From an uncultured bacterium (GTDB lineage: Bacteria > Bacillota > Clostridia > Lachnospirales > Lachnospiraceae): 64,000 nucleotides of DNA. Below are positions 44,652 to 54,305 of the stretch, piece after piece. The translations under genes and the position numbers were made by a program. The notes beneath the pieces were generated by a model, which was given only the letters and a program-made list of their open reading frames with translations, ran no database searches and had not been told where the DNA came from. Position 1 is the first letter of the stretch. Every line of letters begins with the position of its first letter. The DNA is taken from contig CAJMNR010000014.1 of assembly GCA_905214875.1 (NCBI GenBank), positions 1 through 64,000 of the forward strand. Direction: 5' to 3'.

Positions 44652-45773
44652 ATGAAAGTTATACTCAGCAGAAAAGGATTCGATATGAAGCACGGCAAAA
44701 TACCTAGTCCAATTCTTCCAGATGGCACCTTCCTCTTGCTCCCTAGACCGAGTAATGAAGGATACGTAAGATACGACGAATTGTTTTATCATGGCACTTC
44801 GTATTTAGACATAATTCGTTCTCTTGATCCATCGGCAGCAGAAGAATTAAAAGATGCCAAATGTTTTCCAAATCCGGACTTCATGGAACGAGAAGGCTTG
44901 AAGAAAGGTTGCTGGAAAGCCAACTTTACACAATATGGCCCAAGCGAAGGACACTTAAACAGTCAATGTGTATCAGTAGGCGATATCTTTTTATTTTTCG
45001 GCTGGTTCAAACAAACGAAATATGATGAAAATGGCCAGCTTACTTATGTAGACGGGGCAAAAGATTTACATATCATCTTCTCCTATTTGCAGATAGGAGC
45101 CATCATAAAGAACAAATCTTATATCTTAAAGAAATACCTTTGGGATAACGAGATTGCACACATTGTGAAATCTGTAAAGCATTATTCCATCTATCTTCCA
45201 ACCAAGAAATTAAGTTACAATAATCGACAAAGCGGTTATGGACAACTCTCCTTTTCCGATAAATTAGTCTTAACAAAAGAGGGACATCCTTGTTCCAAAT
45301 GGGATCTTCCTGATTTATTTAGGCATCCAGATGTCACAATCTCATATCACAACAATTACACCAATGGATTTATCCCAGGAAAGGATTATTTCCAAGCCTC
45401 CAACATCGGTCAAGAGTTCGTCATCAATGGAACCCATGATTTAAAGGCTTGGGTATGCCATTTAATCTATACAACTAAGTTATTAAAAGATTTACAGAAT
45501 AAGAATACCAATATTGGTCAGGTGAATCATATCAATTATCCTGACGAAGACGGCTACATCTATTGTAGAAAACATAATAAGATCATGCAAGTTGACAGTA
45601 CCACATGCAAGCTTTGCCAATGCTTTAATAATCTTATTAATAATAAACGGGTAGAATGTTATTGGACAGATTATATGCCTGAGCCACAGGAGATCTGTCA
45701 AGTAGAAAATCCAGATGAAGAATTCAAGCGTGTAAACTGGTTGATTGAGAAACAGTTTATACCAAATTTATAG
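44652..45773 (+). CDS. Nmad3-family putative nucleotide-modification protein
   Basis: 373 residues from the ATG 7 bases after AAGGAGG. Starts MKVILSRKGFDMKHGKIPSP and contains HLNSQCVSVGDIFLFFGWFK (101-120) and a DLHIIFSYLQIG line, the hallmarks of Nmad3 (nucleotide modification associated domain 3), proposed by comparative genomics to act in DNA base modification. A Cys-rich tail (C305, H308, C319, C322, C324, C336) looks like a small metal site appended to the domain. It stands alone, with no methylase or restriction gene around it. Confidence 0.78.
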   Translation: MKVILSRKGFDMKHGKIPSPILPDGTFLLLPRPSNEGYVRYDELFYHGTSYLDIIRSLDPSAAEELKDAKCFPNPDFMEREGLKKGCWKANFTQYGPSEGHLNSQCVSVGDIFLFFGWFKQTKYDENGQLTYVDGAKDLHIIFSYLQIGAIIKNKSYILKKYLWDNEIAHIVKSVKHYSIYLPTKKLSYNNRQSGYGQLSFSDKLVLTKEGHPCSKWDLPDLFRHPDVTISYHNNYTNGFIPGKDYFQASNIGQEFVINGTHDLKAWVCHLIYTTKLLKDLQNKNTNIGQVNHINYPDEDGYIYCRKHNKIMQVDSTTCKLCQCFNNLINNKRVECYWTDYMPEPQEICQVENPDEEFKRVNWLIEKQFIPNL

Positions 45774-45891
45774 TAACTTAACTTTACTTTTTTGCTTGTA
45801 TCCATTATGATAGAACGTGAATTAATAAAATATGTCTAATTTGGTAATATTACTGAAAGGCAAATTTTGAATATCGAAAGGAATTATAATT

Positions 45892-46416
45892 ATGGAAAAC
45901 AAAAACCCAGTAGTTACTATTGAAATGGAAAATGGTAGCATCATCAAGGTTGAATTATACCCTACTGTTGCACCTAACACAGTAAACAACTTCATCTCTT
46001 TAGTAAAAAAAGGATTTTATGATGGTCTTATCTTCCACCGTGTAATCAATGGATTTATGATCCAAGGCGGATGCCCAAATGGTAATGGTATGGGAGATCC
46101 AGGATACAGCATTAAAGGTGAATTCAAACAAAACGGATTTGTTAACAATTTAAAACACACAGCAGGCGTTATCAGCATGGCTCGTTCCATGATGCCAGAC
46201 TCTGCTGGTTCTCAATTCTTCATTATGCACAAAAACTCTCCACACCTTGACGGTTCTTACGCTGCTTTTGGCCAAGTTATCGAAGGTATGGACGTTGTAA
46301 ATACAATCGCTACAACAAATACAGATTACAGCGATCGTCCATTAGAAGATCAAAGAATGAAAAAAGTAACAGTTGATACATTCGGTGTTGATTACGAAGA
46401 ACCAGTTACTTGCTAA
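45892..46416 (+). CDS. Cyclophilin-type peptidyl-prolyl isomerase
   Basis: 174 residues, cytosolic. Cyclophilin core with FHRVINGFMIQGGCPNGNGM (about 50-69), AGVISMARSMMPDSAGSQFF (about 90-109) and FGQVIEGMDVV. It isomerises prolyl bonds during folding. GAAAGGAA precedes the ATG. Codon use suggests good expression. Confidence 0.95.
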   Translation: MENKNPVVTIEMENGSIIKVELYPTVAPNTVNNFISLVKKGFYDGLIFHRVINGFMIQGGCPNGNGMGDPGYSIKGEFKQNGFVNNLKHTAGVISMARSMMPDSAGSQFFIMHKNSPHLDGSYAAFGQVIEGMDVVNTIATTNTDYSDRPLEDQRMKKVTVDTFGVDYEEPVTC

Positions 46417-46431
46417 TAGTTTCTATGAACT

Positions 46432-46476
46432 AAAAGTGCCTTGTCCCATTTTTTTATGGAGCAAGGCACTTTCTTT
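46432..46476. terminator. Bidirectional terminator
   Basis: AAAGTGCCTTG / CAAGGCACTTT stem, T-rich loop, between convergent cyclophilin and phosphotransferase genes. Confidence 0.85.
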
Positions 46477-47992
46477 ATTCTTTCTTAGATTTTTCTTTTA
46501 CTGCGTACTCTAATGCTTCAACGACAGTCTCAAGTATTTTAATTCTTGCATAGAATTTGGAATTTGCCTCAACGATGACCCAAGGAGCATTAATCGTGGA
46601 CGTACGAACGACCATTTCGTCCACTGCTTCCTCGTATTGATCCCATTTTGCACGATTTCTCCAATCTTCCTCGGTGATTTTCCACTGCTTTTCTGGGTCT
46701 TCCTGACGGGCTATAAACCGTCTTTCCTGCTCATCCTTATCCACATGAAGCCAGAACTTAATTACAACGCAGCCTGCATTAGTAAGCAGTTCTTCCATAC
46801 GATTGATTTCATTATACGCCCGCTTATACTCTTCCTTTGTACAGAAGCCTTCAATACGTTCTACTAATACACGACCATACCAAGTTCGGTCAAAGATTGC
46901 AATATGGCCGGCCTTTGGAATTTCTCGAAAGAAACGCCATAAATAATGATGCGCACGTTCTTCATCATTTGGCGCCGAAATCGGAATGACCTGATATCCT
47001 CTCGGATCTAACGCTTGGGTTAAGCGCTTGATTGCTCCGCCTTTTCCTGCTGCATCCCATCCTTCTAAGCCAAGAACAACGGGAATTCTCTTAGCCAAAA
47101 TCTCGCTATGCAGAATCGATACGCGTTTTTGAAGATTTTTTAGTTTCTCTTTGTACTCCTCTTTCGTGTACGTCTTGTTCAAATCTACGTGGTTTAGTAC
47201 TCCCGGCTTAAACATCGGATTATCCCAAACCTCCAACGGCATATTGCTTTCTTGTACCTTTGGTTTTTGTTTTGCTGCCTTTACCTCTTTTACTGCCTGG
47301 TCTAAACGTCTTACAACAGTATTTAGGATTTTAGAAGTCGCATAACGTTTATCTGTTGCCTCAATAATTGTCCAAGGCGCATAATCGGTATCCGTCTTTG
47401 CAATCATCGTATCATAGTAAGGGACGATTGCTTCATATTCGCCATGATATTTCCAATCACGCTTCGTCACACGCCAAGAAGTCGCTTTTTTAGACTCTAG
47501 CTTCTCAAACCTTTTTTCTTGCTCTTTCTTTGAAATATGCAAAAAGAATTTTATGATGACAGTACCGGAATCACTTAACTGCTTCTCGAACTCGGTGATT
47601 TCATCATAGGCAAGATCTGCTTCGGCGTCAGATATCTTTTCAAATACTTTCTTATTAATGGTCCTTGCATAGTAACTCTGATCAAAAATATGGATACGAC
47701 CTTTTGCAGGTGTCTCAATCCAGTATTTTCGTAGATATGGATAGAATTGTTCTTCTTCTGTCTCTTCACTAATGGAATATACTTTAAATCCTCTTGGATC
47801 TAGCGGAAGGATCAATTTATTGATCAAAGTGCCTTTCCCTGCTGCACTCCACCCTTCAAATATGATCATGATTGGAATTTTCTCATCCTTACATTGTCTT
47901 TGTAACAAGGAAAGCTTACTCGTGATACTGTCAATGTACTCTTTATATTCTTCCTTTGTCATCGTCTTATTAAGATTTATTTTCTCAAGCAT
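46475..47992 (-). CDS. pap: Polyphosphate:AMP phosphotransferase (two PPK2 domains)
   Basis: 505 residues from the ATG after GGGAG; the 15-codon longer start is unsupported. Two tandem PPK2 domains, each with a P-loop: EGWSAAGKGTLINKL (about 46-60) and EGWDAAGKGGAIKRL (about 293-307), and each with an IFDxxWY/IFDQSYY line plus a lid with ERR. Tandem PPK2 proteins convert AMP and polyphosphate to ADP. Monocistronic. Confidence 0.9.
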   Translation of the reverse strand: MLEKINLNKTMTKEEYKEYIDSITSKLSLLQRQCKDEKIPIMIIFEGWSAAGKGTLINKLILPLDPRGFKVYSISEETEEEQFYPYLRKYWIETPAKGRIHIFDQSYYARTINKKVFEKISDAEADLAYDEITEFEKQLSDSGTVIIKFFLHISKKEQEKRFEKLESKKATSWRVTKRDWKYHGEYEAIVPYYDTMIAKTDTDYAPWTIIEATDKRYATSKILNTVVRRLDQAVKEVKAAKQKPKVQESNMPLEVWDNPMFKPGVLNHVDLNKTYTKEEYKEKLKNLQKRVSILHSEILAKRIPVVLGLEGWDAAGKGGAIKRLTQALDPRGYQVIPISAPNDEERAHHYLWRFFREIPKAGHIAIFDRTWYGRVLVERIEGFCTKEEYKRAYNEINRMEELLTNAGCVVIKFWLHVDKDEQERRFIARQEDPEKQWKITEEDWRNRAKWDQYEEAVDEMVVRTSTINAPWVIVEANSKFYARIKILETVVEALEYAVKEKSKKE

Positions 47993-48094
47993 TCTCCCAT
48001 TCCTTTCCAATAAATACTTTGCAACATAGTGTTTCAAACTCTTGGGTAAATTATGCGCTCTTTAACTACGTAACTTTTCTTTTGGAAAGTTTAA

Positions 48095-49798
48095 TTACTT
48101 GTAAAATAATTTTGTAACCGATTCTATGACATATTTATTTTTATTCCAAATTCCATTGTATGCACTATATGGCATTGGACAAGGACTTCCCCCTGTTTCA
48201 ATCGTAAGGTTTGGCATCATCATCTTACCAGATTGAAGCCAATCTCCCAATGTTCCACCAACTCCAGATGCTAAATCATAGTTTGGATAACTGTATCCAG
48301 TCAGCTGTTTTGCTACTTTTGCCATTTTCTTCGTGATCGATAAATATTTACTATTCTTATTCATATCCCAATCCACAATATTTCCCATGGAATGGTATGC
48401 GATACTCGCCACTGGATTATCTAGCGACTCATATAGCTTGATGATTGCTTTTGTTTCTTTTTCAGATGCTGCATATTTTCCTGCATAATTAAACGGCCCT
48501 GGTTTTTTCGTGGTAATCTTCTTTCCAAAGGCTGTTGGGAAGTTACGGTTTAAGTTAACTCCATTTGCATTTGCCTTCCAAGTCTTATAGGAAGTTCCCT
48601 TTAGCATCTTCTTTACATTTGCCCTAAGCTTCTTTGAATTAATTCCATTTGCACCATACATGGATATCTGTACGCCATCTGGATTTACCATCGGAACAAT
48701 ATAAAGACAAATCTGATCAAATAACTTTTCATACGTCATATTAATCTTGCTGCTCTTTGTCTGGTAATTGTTCATATAATGTTCAATCATGTCCATGGCA
48801 AAGTATGTATTCAGATACTCTCTGGCATGCATAGAAGCCGTAACGACGATTTGTTTCTTCGCCTTAGGATTTCCAACGATAGCACAATAGATATTACGAT
48901 TGTCTGCTGTCTTACCAAGAGATTTTACCTGCATCCACTGCGGATATGTCTTTGCCAATGTCTTTAGGTTTCTCTCCATTGTCACATAGTTATAATGTTT
49001 ATAAACCTTTTTGACGATATCTGTCTTTGGCTTCTTTGTCGTAATCTCTGATGTCTTAACAAATCCAGCCTTCTTTGACTTCACATTCATAACTGCAGTA
49101 TAAGAGCCTACTTTAATCCCTGAGCTGTAGTACATCTGATCCTTTACTGCACTCTCTAACTTAGACTTTGTGCTGTTTGTCTTATAAATGTTTGTATTCT
49201 TCTTTAAATACACCTTTTTCGAGTATTTTGTCCATTTGGCAGTCAACTTGATATCGCCTGTTGTTACATTAATTGTCTTCCCTTGCTTTTTGCTGCCGAT
49301 AAACCAACCATTGAAATAATAGCCTGTCCTTGTTGGCTCCTGTAAGGTGATCTTCTTTGTCGTTACCGTATAGCTTTTTGGATTCTTAGAATTGTTCTTT
49401 CCTCCATTTAATGTATAGGTAATCTTATATGTAATTTTCGTCCATTTCGCATATAGGACGATATCTTGATTCGAAGTTGCAGGAATTACCTTTATCTGAT
49501 TATTATATGTTTTATCGCTATACCAGCCAGAAAAACGATAGCCAGTCTTCGTTGCTGAGGCAAGAGTTATGGTTTGCCCAGTCTTATAGGTTACGGGATT
49601 TGACGCCGCATTCTTTCCACCTATTAGATTATATGTAATCTTATGAGTTAACGCTTCCTCCTCTGTAGTAGTATCTTCTTCTTTTGTAATATCTTCTTGC
49701 TCACTGCCTTCTTCTGCATATACTGTTGTGTTTGAAAAACTGCATAAAATACAGCATGTAAATACAAGGATCGGCAATAATACCTTCCATTTTTTCAT
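48095..49798 (-). CDS. Secreted M14 zinc carboxypeptidase with InlB repeats
   Basis: 567 residues from the ATG after AAAGGATTAGAAGG. Signal peptide (1-28), acidic linker, two InlB/Flg_new repeats (about 53-120 and 121-190, e.g. TGYRFSGWYSD and TGYYFNGWFIG), an SH3-like region (about 195-252), then M14 (about 265-567). Zinc ligands H324 and E327 (MHARE) and H469 (AYHSMG); catalytic E534 in TIETGG. It probably trims cell wall peptides or external peptides. Monocistronic. Confidence 0.88.
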   Translation of the reverse strand: MKKWKVLLPILVFTCCILCSFSNTTVYAEEGSEQEDITKEEDTTTEEEALTHKITYNLIGGKNAASNPVTYKTGQTITLASATKTGYRFSGWYSDKTYNNQIKVIPATSNQDIVLYAKWTKITYKITYTLNGGKNNSKNPKSYTVTTKKITLQEPTRTGYYFNGWFIGSKKQGKTINVTTGDIKLTAKWTKYSKKVYLKKNTNIYKTNSTKSKLESAVKDQMYYSSGIKVGSYTAVMNVKSKKAGFVKTSEITTKKPKTDIVKKVYKHYNYVTMERNLKTLAKTYPQWMQVKSLGKTADNRNIYCAIVGNPKAKKQIVVTASMHAREYLNTYFAMDMIEHYMNNYQTKSSKINMTYEKLFDQICLYIVPMVNPDGVQISMYGANGINSKKLRANVKKMLKGTSYKTWKANANGVNLNRNFPTAFGKKITTKKPGPFNYAGKYAASEKETKAIIKLYESLDNPVASIAYHSMGNIVDWDMNKNSKYLSITKKMAKVAKQLTGYSYPNYDLASGVGGTLGDWLQSGKMMMPNLTIETGGSPCPMPYSAYNGIWNKNKYVIESVTKLFYK

Positions 49799-49831
49799 CC
49801 TTCTAATCCTTTCCGTTTTCCCCATAATCTA

Positions 49832-49865
49832 AATAAGAAGTCCCTAATCAAAGGAACTTCTTATC
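49832..49865 (-). terminator. Hairpin between Nudix and carboxypeptidase genes
   Basis: ATAAGAAGT / ACTTCTTAT 9-base stem right after the Nudix stop codon; T run is weak. Confidence 0.5.
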
Positions 49866-50318
49866 TTAAAAATATTTTCGATTTCCCCAGAGATTACTTT
49901 TCTTTAAATATAAATATTCATTGTAAGCTTTCTCTAAGATTTGTTTTTCGTTTGAGAATTTTAACATATGATATGCTTCATGATATTTATAATACCCAGA
50001 ATCCATAAAATATTCTTCACGTTGTGGCTTGCTATAGTAACTATCAGACATCATTAAATACCAATGTACATCTTTTATAACGGTATCCAGTGGGGTACTA
50101 AATGAATATTGGCTTTTTCCGACATATTTTATGATATTTGCTTTAACAGAAGTCTCTTCGCTGACTTCTCTTATCGCTGTCTCTTTATACTCTTCGCCTT
50201 CTTCTACTGTCCCTTTTGGTAATACCCAGCCTTCATACTTATTACGATAATTTTTATACAGCAATAATATCTTTCCTCTGAAAATAACCACACCGCCACA
50301 GCTCGTTGCTTCAATCAT
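49866..50318 (-). CDS. Nudix hydrolase
   Basis: 150 residues. Nudix box GTVEEGEEYKETAIREVSEE then T (about 36-56), preceded by YEGWVLPKG. It cleaves nucleoside diphosphate derivatives such as diadenosine polyphosphates or damaged nucleotides. GGGGGA precedes the ATG. Single gene upstream of the carboxypeptidase. Confidence 0.88.
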   Translation of the reverse strand: MIEATSCGGVVIFRGKILLLYKNYRNKYEGWVLPKGTVEEGEEYKETAIREVSEETSVKANIIKYVGKSQYSFSTPLDTVIKDVHWYLMMSDSYYSKPQREEYFMDSGYYKYHEAYHMLKFSNEKQILEKAYNEYLYLKKSNLWGNRKYF

Positions 50319-50401
50319 TGCAATTCCCCCTGTATAAATTTGGTGTGTACATACTTGTTGACTAGTATAACTCTTTTTAGGGGTTATTTCAACTTAAAAC
50401 C

Positions 50402-51925
50402 TTAATTTTTATAGTAGGCATTTAATATTTTTTTCGCAATTGGAAGTGAATATGTTGAGCTTGCTCCTGCATTTTCCACACAAATGCTGACTACAATATC
50501 TGGATTGTCTTTGCCTGCGAATCCAACAAACCAGGAGTATGGATTAGCTCCTGCTGTCTCTGCGGTACCAGTCTTACCTGCAACCGTATATCTACTTGAT
50601 TTTAGTGTCGTTGCAGTTCCGTTCTTGATAACGCCTTCCATTAAAGAAGTAAGTTTTTCGGCTTCTTCTTTTGTCATTAGATTACCAAGTGACTTTGTAG
50701 CAGTTGTGCTGATTGTCGTTCCACTATAGTTTTCAATATGATCTACCAGATATGGTTTCATCAGTACTCCATCATTTGCGATTGCAGATGCAATCATAGC
50801 AAAATGCATTGGGTTTGTAGTCGTATCGCCTTGTCCGATTGCAGTTCTAGCTTCTAAGGACTTGCTGTCACCAGACTTTAAGGTAAAGCTTGGTGAACGC
50901 ACTGTAAAGTCAAAATCAAAGCTAGAATTAAATAAAAGATCTTTATTTGTCTTATTAAACTCGTCGATATTCATCTTTGATAACATTTTAGCAAATGCGC
51001 CATTACATGATTTTGCAAATGCTTGTTCAAGATTGACCGTTCCATGGTGAACACCGTTTGCACATTTTACAACATCATCACCAATCTCATATTTTCCATC
51101 ACATTCATATGTGAAGTCTTCATAATCATTTGGAAATCGTCTCATATATCCAAGTGCTGTTACAATCTTGTAAATTGATCCTGGTGGATACGTTCCTTGA
51201 GTTGCACGATTTACAAGAGAGGAATCATTGTTATCATCTGCAATTAAGGATTCCCAGTTTTGTTCTACCGTATTCGGATTGTAGGTTGGCTTGCTTACCA
51301 TGGCAAGTATCTTTCCTGTACTTGGTTCCATTACGACAACGGCACCTTTGTTATTTCCTAATGCTTTTGAAGCAGTTTCTTGTAAGTTAACGTCTAATGT
51401 GGTAACGACATTATCCCCTTTGCTTCTCTCTCCTCGAATATCATTGAATATTTTTTCAATTGGATTAATGGAGGAGGTAAGGAGTGTAAATGTCATATTG
51501 TTTTCAAGTCCCGTCTTCGTCTTTAAATAACGTCCGACTGTATGACTGAATAAGCCGTCATATGGATATACACGCTCCATATTGTCATTCTTGTCATAAG
51601 TTGTCTTTGCAAGTACTTCTCCCTTACTGCCGAGGATCATTCCTCGTTCCACACTTTGCTCTAACAAATCCTGACGTTTATTATAAGAACTATTGATGAC
51701 TTTCGGGCTGTCCACGATGATAAACTTTGTCACATAACCTAACAAACATAAGAAGATAATAACGAAGAAATAAGCAATAAAGCTAATTTCGCGGTTTACT
51801 TTCTTTCTTGTTCGTTTACGCTTTGTGCTTGTCTCATCCGTGCTCACTAACTCAGGTTCCTGCATCGGCGCCTGTCGTCTTGACTTTTTTAACTTCTTTT
51901 CTCTTCTATCTTTCTTTTCTCTCAA
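50402..51925 (-). CDS. Class B penicillin-binding protein
   Basis: 507 residues. Lys/Arg-rich cytoplasmic N terminus, one membrane helix (about 48-70), a short dimerisation region (about 90-165) and a transpeptidase domain: S250-xx-K253 in PPGSIYKI, S306-C-N308, K451-TG. It crosslinks peptidoglycan with an FtsW/RodA glycosyltransferase, probably the one encoded at 54306..55694. The PBP dimer domain is smaller than in PBP2/FtsI, as in the clostridial PbpA-like group. Confidence 0.9.
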   Translation of the reverse strand: MREKKDRREKKLKKSRRQAPMQEPELVSTDETSTKRKRTRKKVNREISFIAYFFVIIFLCLLGYVTKFIIVDSPKVINSSYNKRQDLLEQSVERGMILGSKGEVLAKTTYDKNDNMERVYPYDGLFSHTVGRYLKTKTGLENNMTFTLLTSSINPIEKIFNDIRGERSKGDNVVTTLDVNLQETASKALGNNKGAVVVMEPSTGKILAMVSKPTYNPNTVEQNWESLIADDNNDSSLVNRATQGTYPPGSIYKIVTALGYMRRFPNDYEDFTYECDGKYEIGDDVVKCANGVHHGTVNLEQAFAKSCNGAFAKMLSKMNIDEFNKTNKDLLFNSSFDFDFTVRSPSFTLKSGDSKSLEARTAIGQGDTTTNPMHFAMIASAIANDGVLMKPYLVDHIENYSGTTISTTATKSLGNLMTKEEAEKLTSLMEGVIKNGTATTLKSSRYTVAGKTGTAETAGANPYSWFVGFAGKDNPDIVVSICVENAGASSTYSLPIAKKILNAYYKN

Positions 51926-52009
51926 TCTTTTAACCTCTTATAAATAGTGATTTCAAAACAAACATTGTCCCCATTATAACAAATTTCCAATCTGTTTACA
52001 ATATTGCTG

Positions 52010-54241
52010 CTAAGAGGTAAGCATAATCTTGTCTGATTTTGAAATTTTAATAGATTTGCTAAAGTCACTATAATATTTTTTATTGTTATGAACGGTATAG
52101 GTTTTTAGCTTTACGTAATACATTTTATTGCGTTTGATCTTTAATGTTGCCTTAGAAGCCTTCCCGTTCTTTACTTTTGTTGTCTTCATTAACTTATATG
52201 AACCATTTTGTGTCTTAATATACATCTGAACATAGGTTGCAGACTTATTTTTTTCGATTTTTATTGTGCTTACACGATTTTTGGTTGTTTTTTTTAACTT
52301 TGGAGTTGTTAGTGTCGTATGGGCTGTAATTACGCTAGAACAACTTCCTTTTACACTTCCATTGATTGCGCGCACTTTATATCGATACGACGTATTTGCT
52401 TTCCGATTCTTAATCGTCAGGGAAGTTCCTTTCAGTGTCTTGATTTTCTTATACGCTTTCTTCTTTGTATCGTATTCATACACCTCATATTGCTTCGCAT
52501 TGGATGCTTTCTTCCATTTCAACGTTATGGAAGTCTTGGAATATTTGCTGACCGATACATTGTAAGTCTTTCCAACGATAACCGTCTCTTTGGCATATAA
52601 ACGGATCACTGGCTTATTCAATGTGACACAAGTCACCTTCTTCTTTAAGGACACATCTTGATACCATCCGCCAAACTTGTATCCTTTCATCGTGTAGGGA
52701 CTAACGAAATAAGAATTCCCATTTTTTACTCGTGTAATCGTCTTTACCTTTTGATTCTTATAATAAAGTTCAATCGATGTAGTTTCTTTTGTATTACTGC
52801 GCTTTGCCGTATTCGTTGTAAATGCTTTCACTCTATAGTTGTATGGGGAATCCGTCCATTTTCCATTACTACTTACCGTATAACTCTGTCCCTTCTTTGC
52901 CGTTGCTATGAATTGAATGACTGGCGTTGTCCCCATGGAAACCGTATAAGAGTAGTCAAACGGAATTGCCGCATAATTCTTACAGTAATCCACTTCGATG
53001 GCAAACTTTGTCTTTGGATCAAGCAAGATTGGCTGCGGAAGCCTAACCGTATGATATCCAGCACTTGTAGCTTTGCCTGTAAGCGTCTTAATCAGCGTTC
53101 CTTTATCTGATGTCGATTTCATACCGGAATAGATCTTAATCTTGTATGGCATATTGTCTTGTAACGTATAAAACGAAACGGCATCCAGAGTCTCTATGGA
53201 AGAGGACGTCGTAAACACATTGGCACATCCGGAATTCTTCGTAGCATACCGATAGGAAATTCCCGAAGTTCCATCATATTGGTACACCGTGTCATAATCA
53301 TCTGCCAATGAGACATCGATAAAATTAAAATTATCTAGAGAGGCATCATAATAGGACAGCCAGAAGTATCCGTTGTCTCCCCACTCGCTTCCCCAGCTAT
53401 TTAAGACAAGCCATGCTCCATCTTTTTTCGGAGTGTTCTTAAAGTTCTTTCTCGAATAATTGTCATCATATCCAACGATAGTAACCGCGTGATTTCCTGA
53501 TACGCTGCTAACATTGTTATAACTTGTATGTTTGGCGTCGTAATTGTTGGCATTATAATAAAAGCCTGTCGTTGCCGCACCATAAATTGCAAGCTTTTTC
53601 TTAATCAGGCTTATGTTTTTGGGATTCACTATTTCGGCATTGTTTAGATGCACCTTGTCTTTCATCTGCATTGCTACTTTTTCTTTTTTTGATAGTTTGC
53701 CAAAGACTTTTTCACTTGTCTTGACCTTTCTGTAAGGACCATCCAACTCATCTGCAAAGCCTGTCCAGTTAGCCAAGGCAGTAATTGCGAATTTGCTATC
53801 ATTTCCTAACTTGAGATAGCTGCCAGGACCTATATAGTTTACCTTATCTCCTGATGTTCTCGACCATTTGTCTGAAACACGGTTAAAAAAGAAATATGCC
53901 AGATGGGATTCGCTTAAATCAAGAAAATCCGTCGTCACTCCTTTTTTCACCAAATTGATTTCTGCCGCACTTGCCAACGAAAATGCCCAACAAGTACTAT
54001 AACTGCCTTGATCCTTTACTTTATAATTACTTACGATCTTGTCCGTAAAAGAACTTCCTGCCTGATAAAACTTAGGTGTAAGGTAAGAGTCCTCACTCTC
54101 TTGTACTGTATTTTTTTCCGGCATATAAAACGTTCCTGACGAAAAACTTCCTAACTCTTCTGCCATAACCGTTTTTTTGTTCCATAAACAGAAGCAGACT
54201 GCACTTGCTGCTACCATCACAATCAGTTTTTTATACTTCAC
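52010..54241 (-). CDS. Secreted papain-family (C1) cysteine protease
   Basis: 743 residues from a GTG (54239-54241) with AAGGAGG 6 bases upstream; the longer ORF has no start signal. Signal peptide (about 1-28), C1 protease at about 60-300: Gln78, Cys84 (QGSYSTCWAFS), His251 (GNHAVTIVGYDD) and Asn281 (NSWGSEWGDNGY). Then a beta region, an InlB-type repeat (GYKFGGWYQDVSLKK) and fibronectin III-like and Lys/Tyr-rich modules to the end. Placed between the FtsW/RodA and PBP genes. Role: wall-associated proteolysis, target unknown. Confidence 0.87.
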   Translation of the reverse strand: MKYKKLIVMVAASAVCFCLWNKKTVMAEELGSFSSGTFYMPEKNTVQESEDSYLTPKFYQAGSSFTDKIVSNYKVKDQGSYSTCWAFSLASAAEINLVKKGVTTDFLDLSESHLAYFFFNRVSDKWSRTSGDKVNYIGPGSYLKLGNDSKFAITALANWTGFADELDGPYRKVKTSEKVFGKLSKKEKVAMQMKDKVHLNNAEIVNPKNISLIKKKLAIYGAATTGFYYNANNYDAKHTSYNNVSSVSGNHAVTIVGYDDNYSRKNFKNTPKKDGAWLVLNSWGSEWGDNGYFWLSYYDASLDNFNFIDVSLADDYDTVYQYDGTSGISYRYATKNSGCANVFTTSSSIETLDAVSFYTLQDNMPYKIKIYSGMKSTSDKGTLIKTLTGKATSAGYHTVRLPQPILLDPKTKFAIEVDYCKNYAAIPFDYSYTVSMGTTPVIQFIATAKKGQSYTVSSNGKWTDSPYNYRVKAFTTNTAKRSNTKETTSIELYYKNQKVKTITRVKNGNSYFVSPYTMKGYKFGGWYQDVSLKKKVTCVTLNKPVIRLYAKETVIVGKTYNVSVSKYSKTSITLKWKKASNAKQYEVYEYDTKKKAYKKIKTLKGTSLTIKNRKANTSYRYKVRAINGSVKGSCSSVITAHTTLTTPKLKKTTKNRVSTIKIEKNKSATYVQMYIKTQNGSYKLMKTTKVKNGKASKATLKIKRNKMYYVKLKTYTVHNNKKYYSDFSKSIKISKSDKIMLTS

Positions 54242-54305
54242 TATGTACCTCCTTATAAAGACCCCACCGATATGTTTCCTATTAGCAAAAAGCACAAAGC
54301 CCGCC

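Noticed and set aside
52658..53110. 150-codon ORF on the plus strand
   Set aside because: Antisense to the papain-like protease gene, Cys-rich composition typical of a shadow frame.
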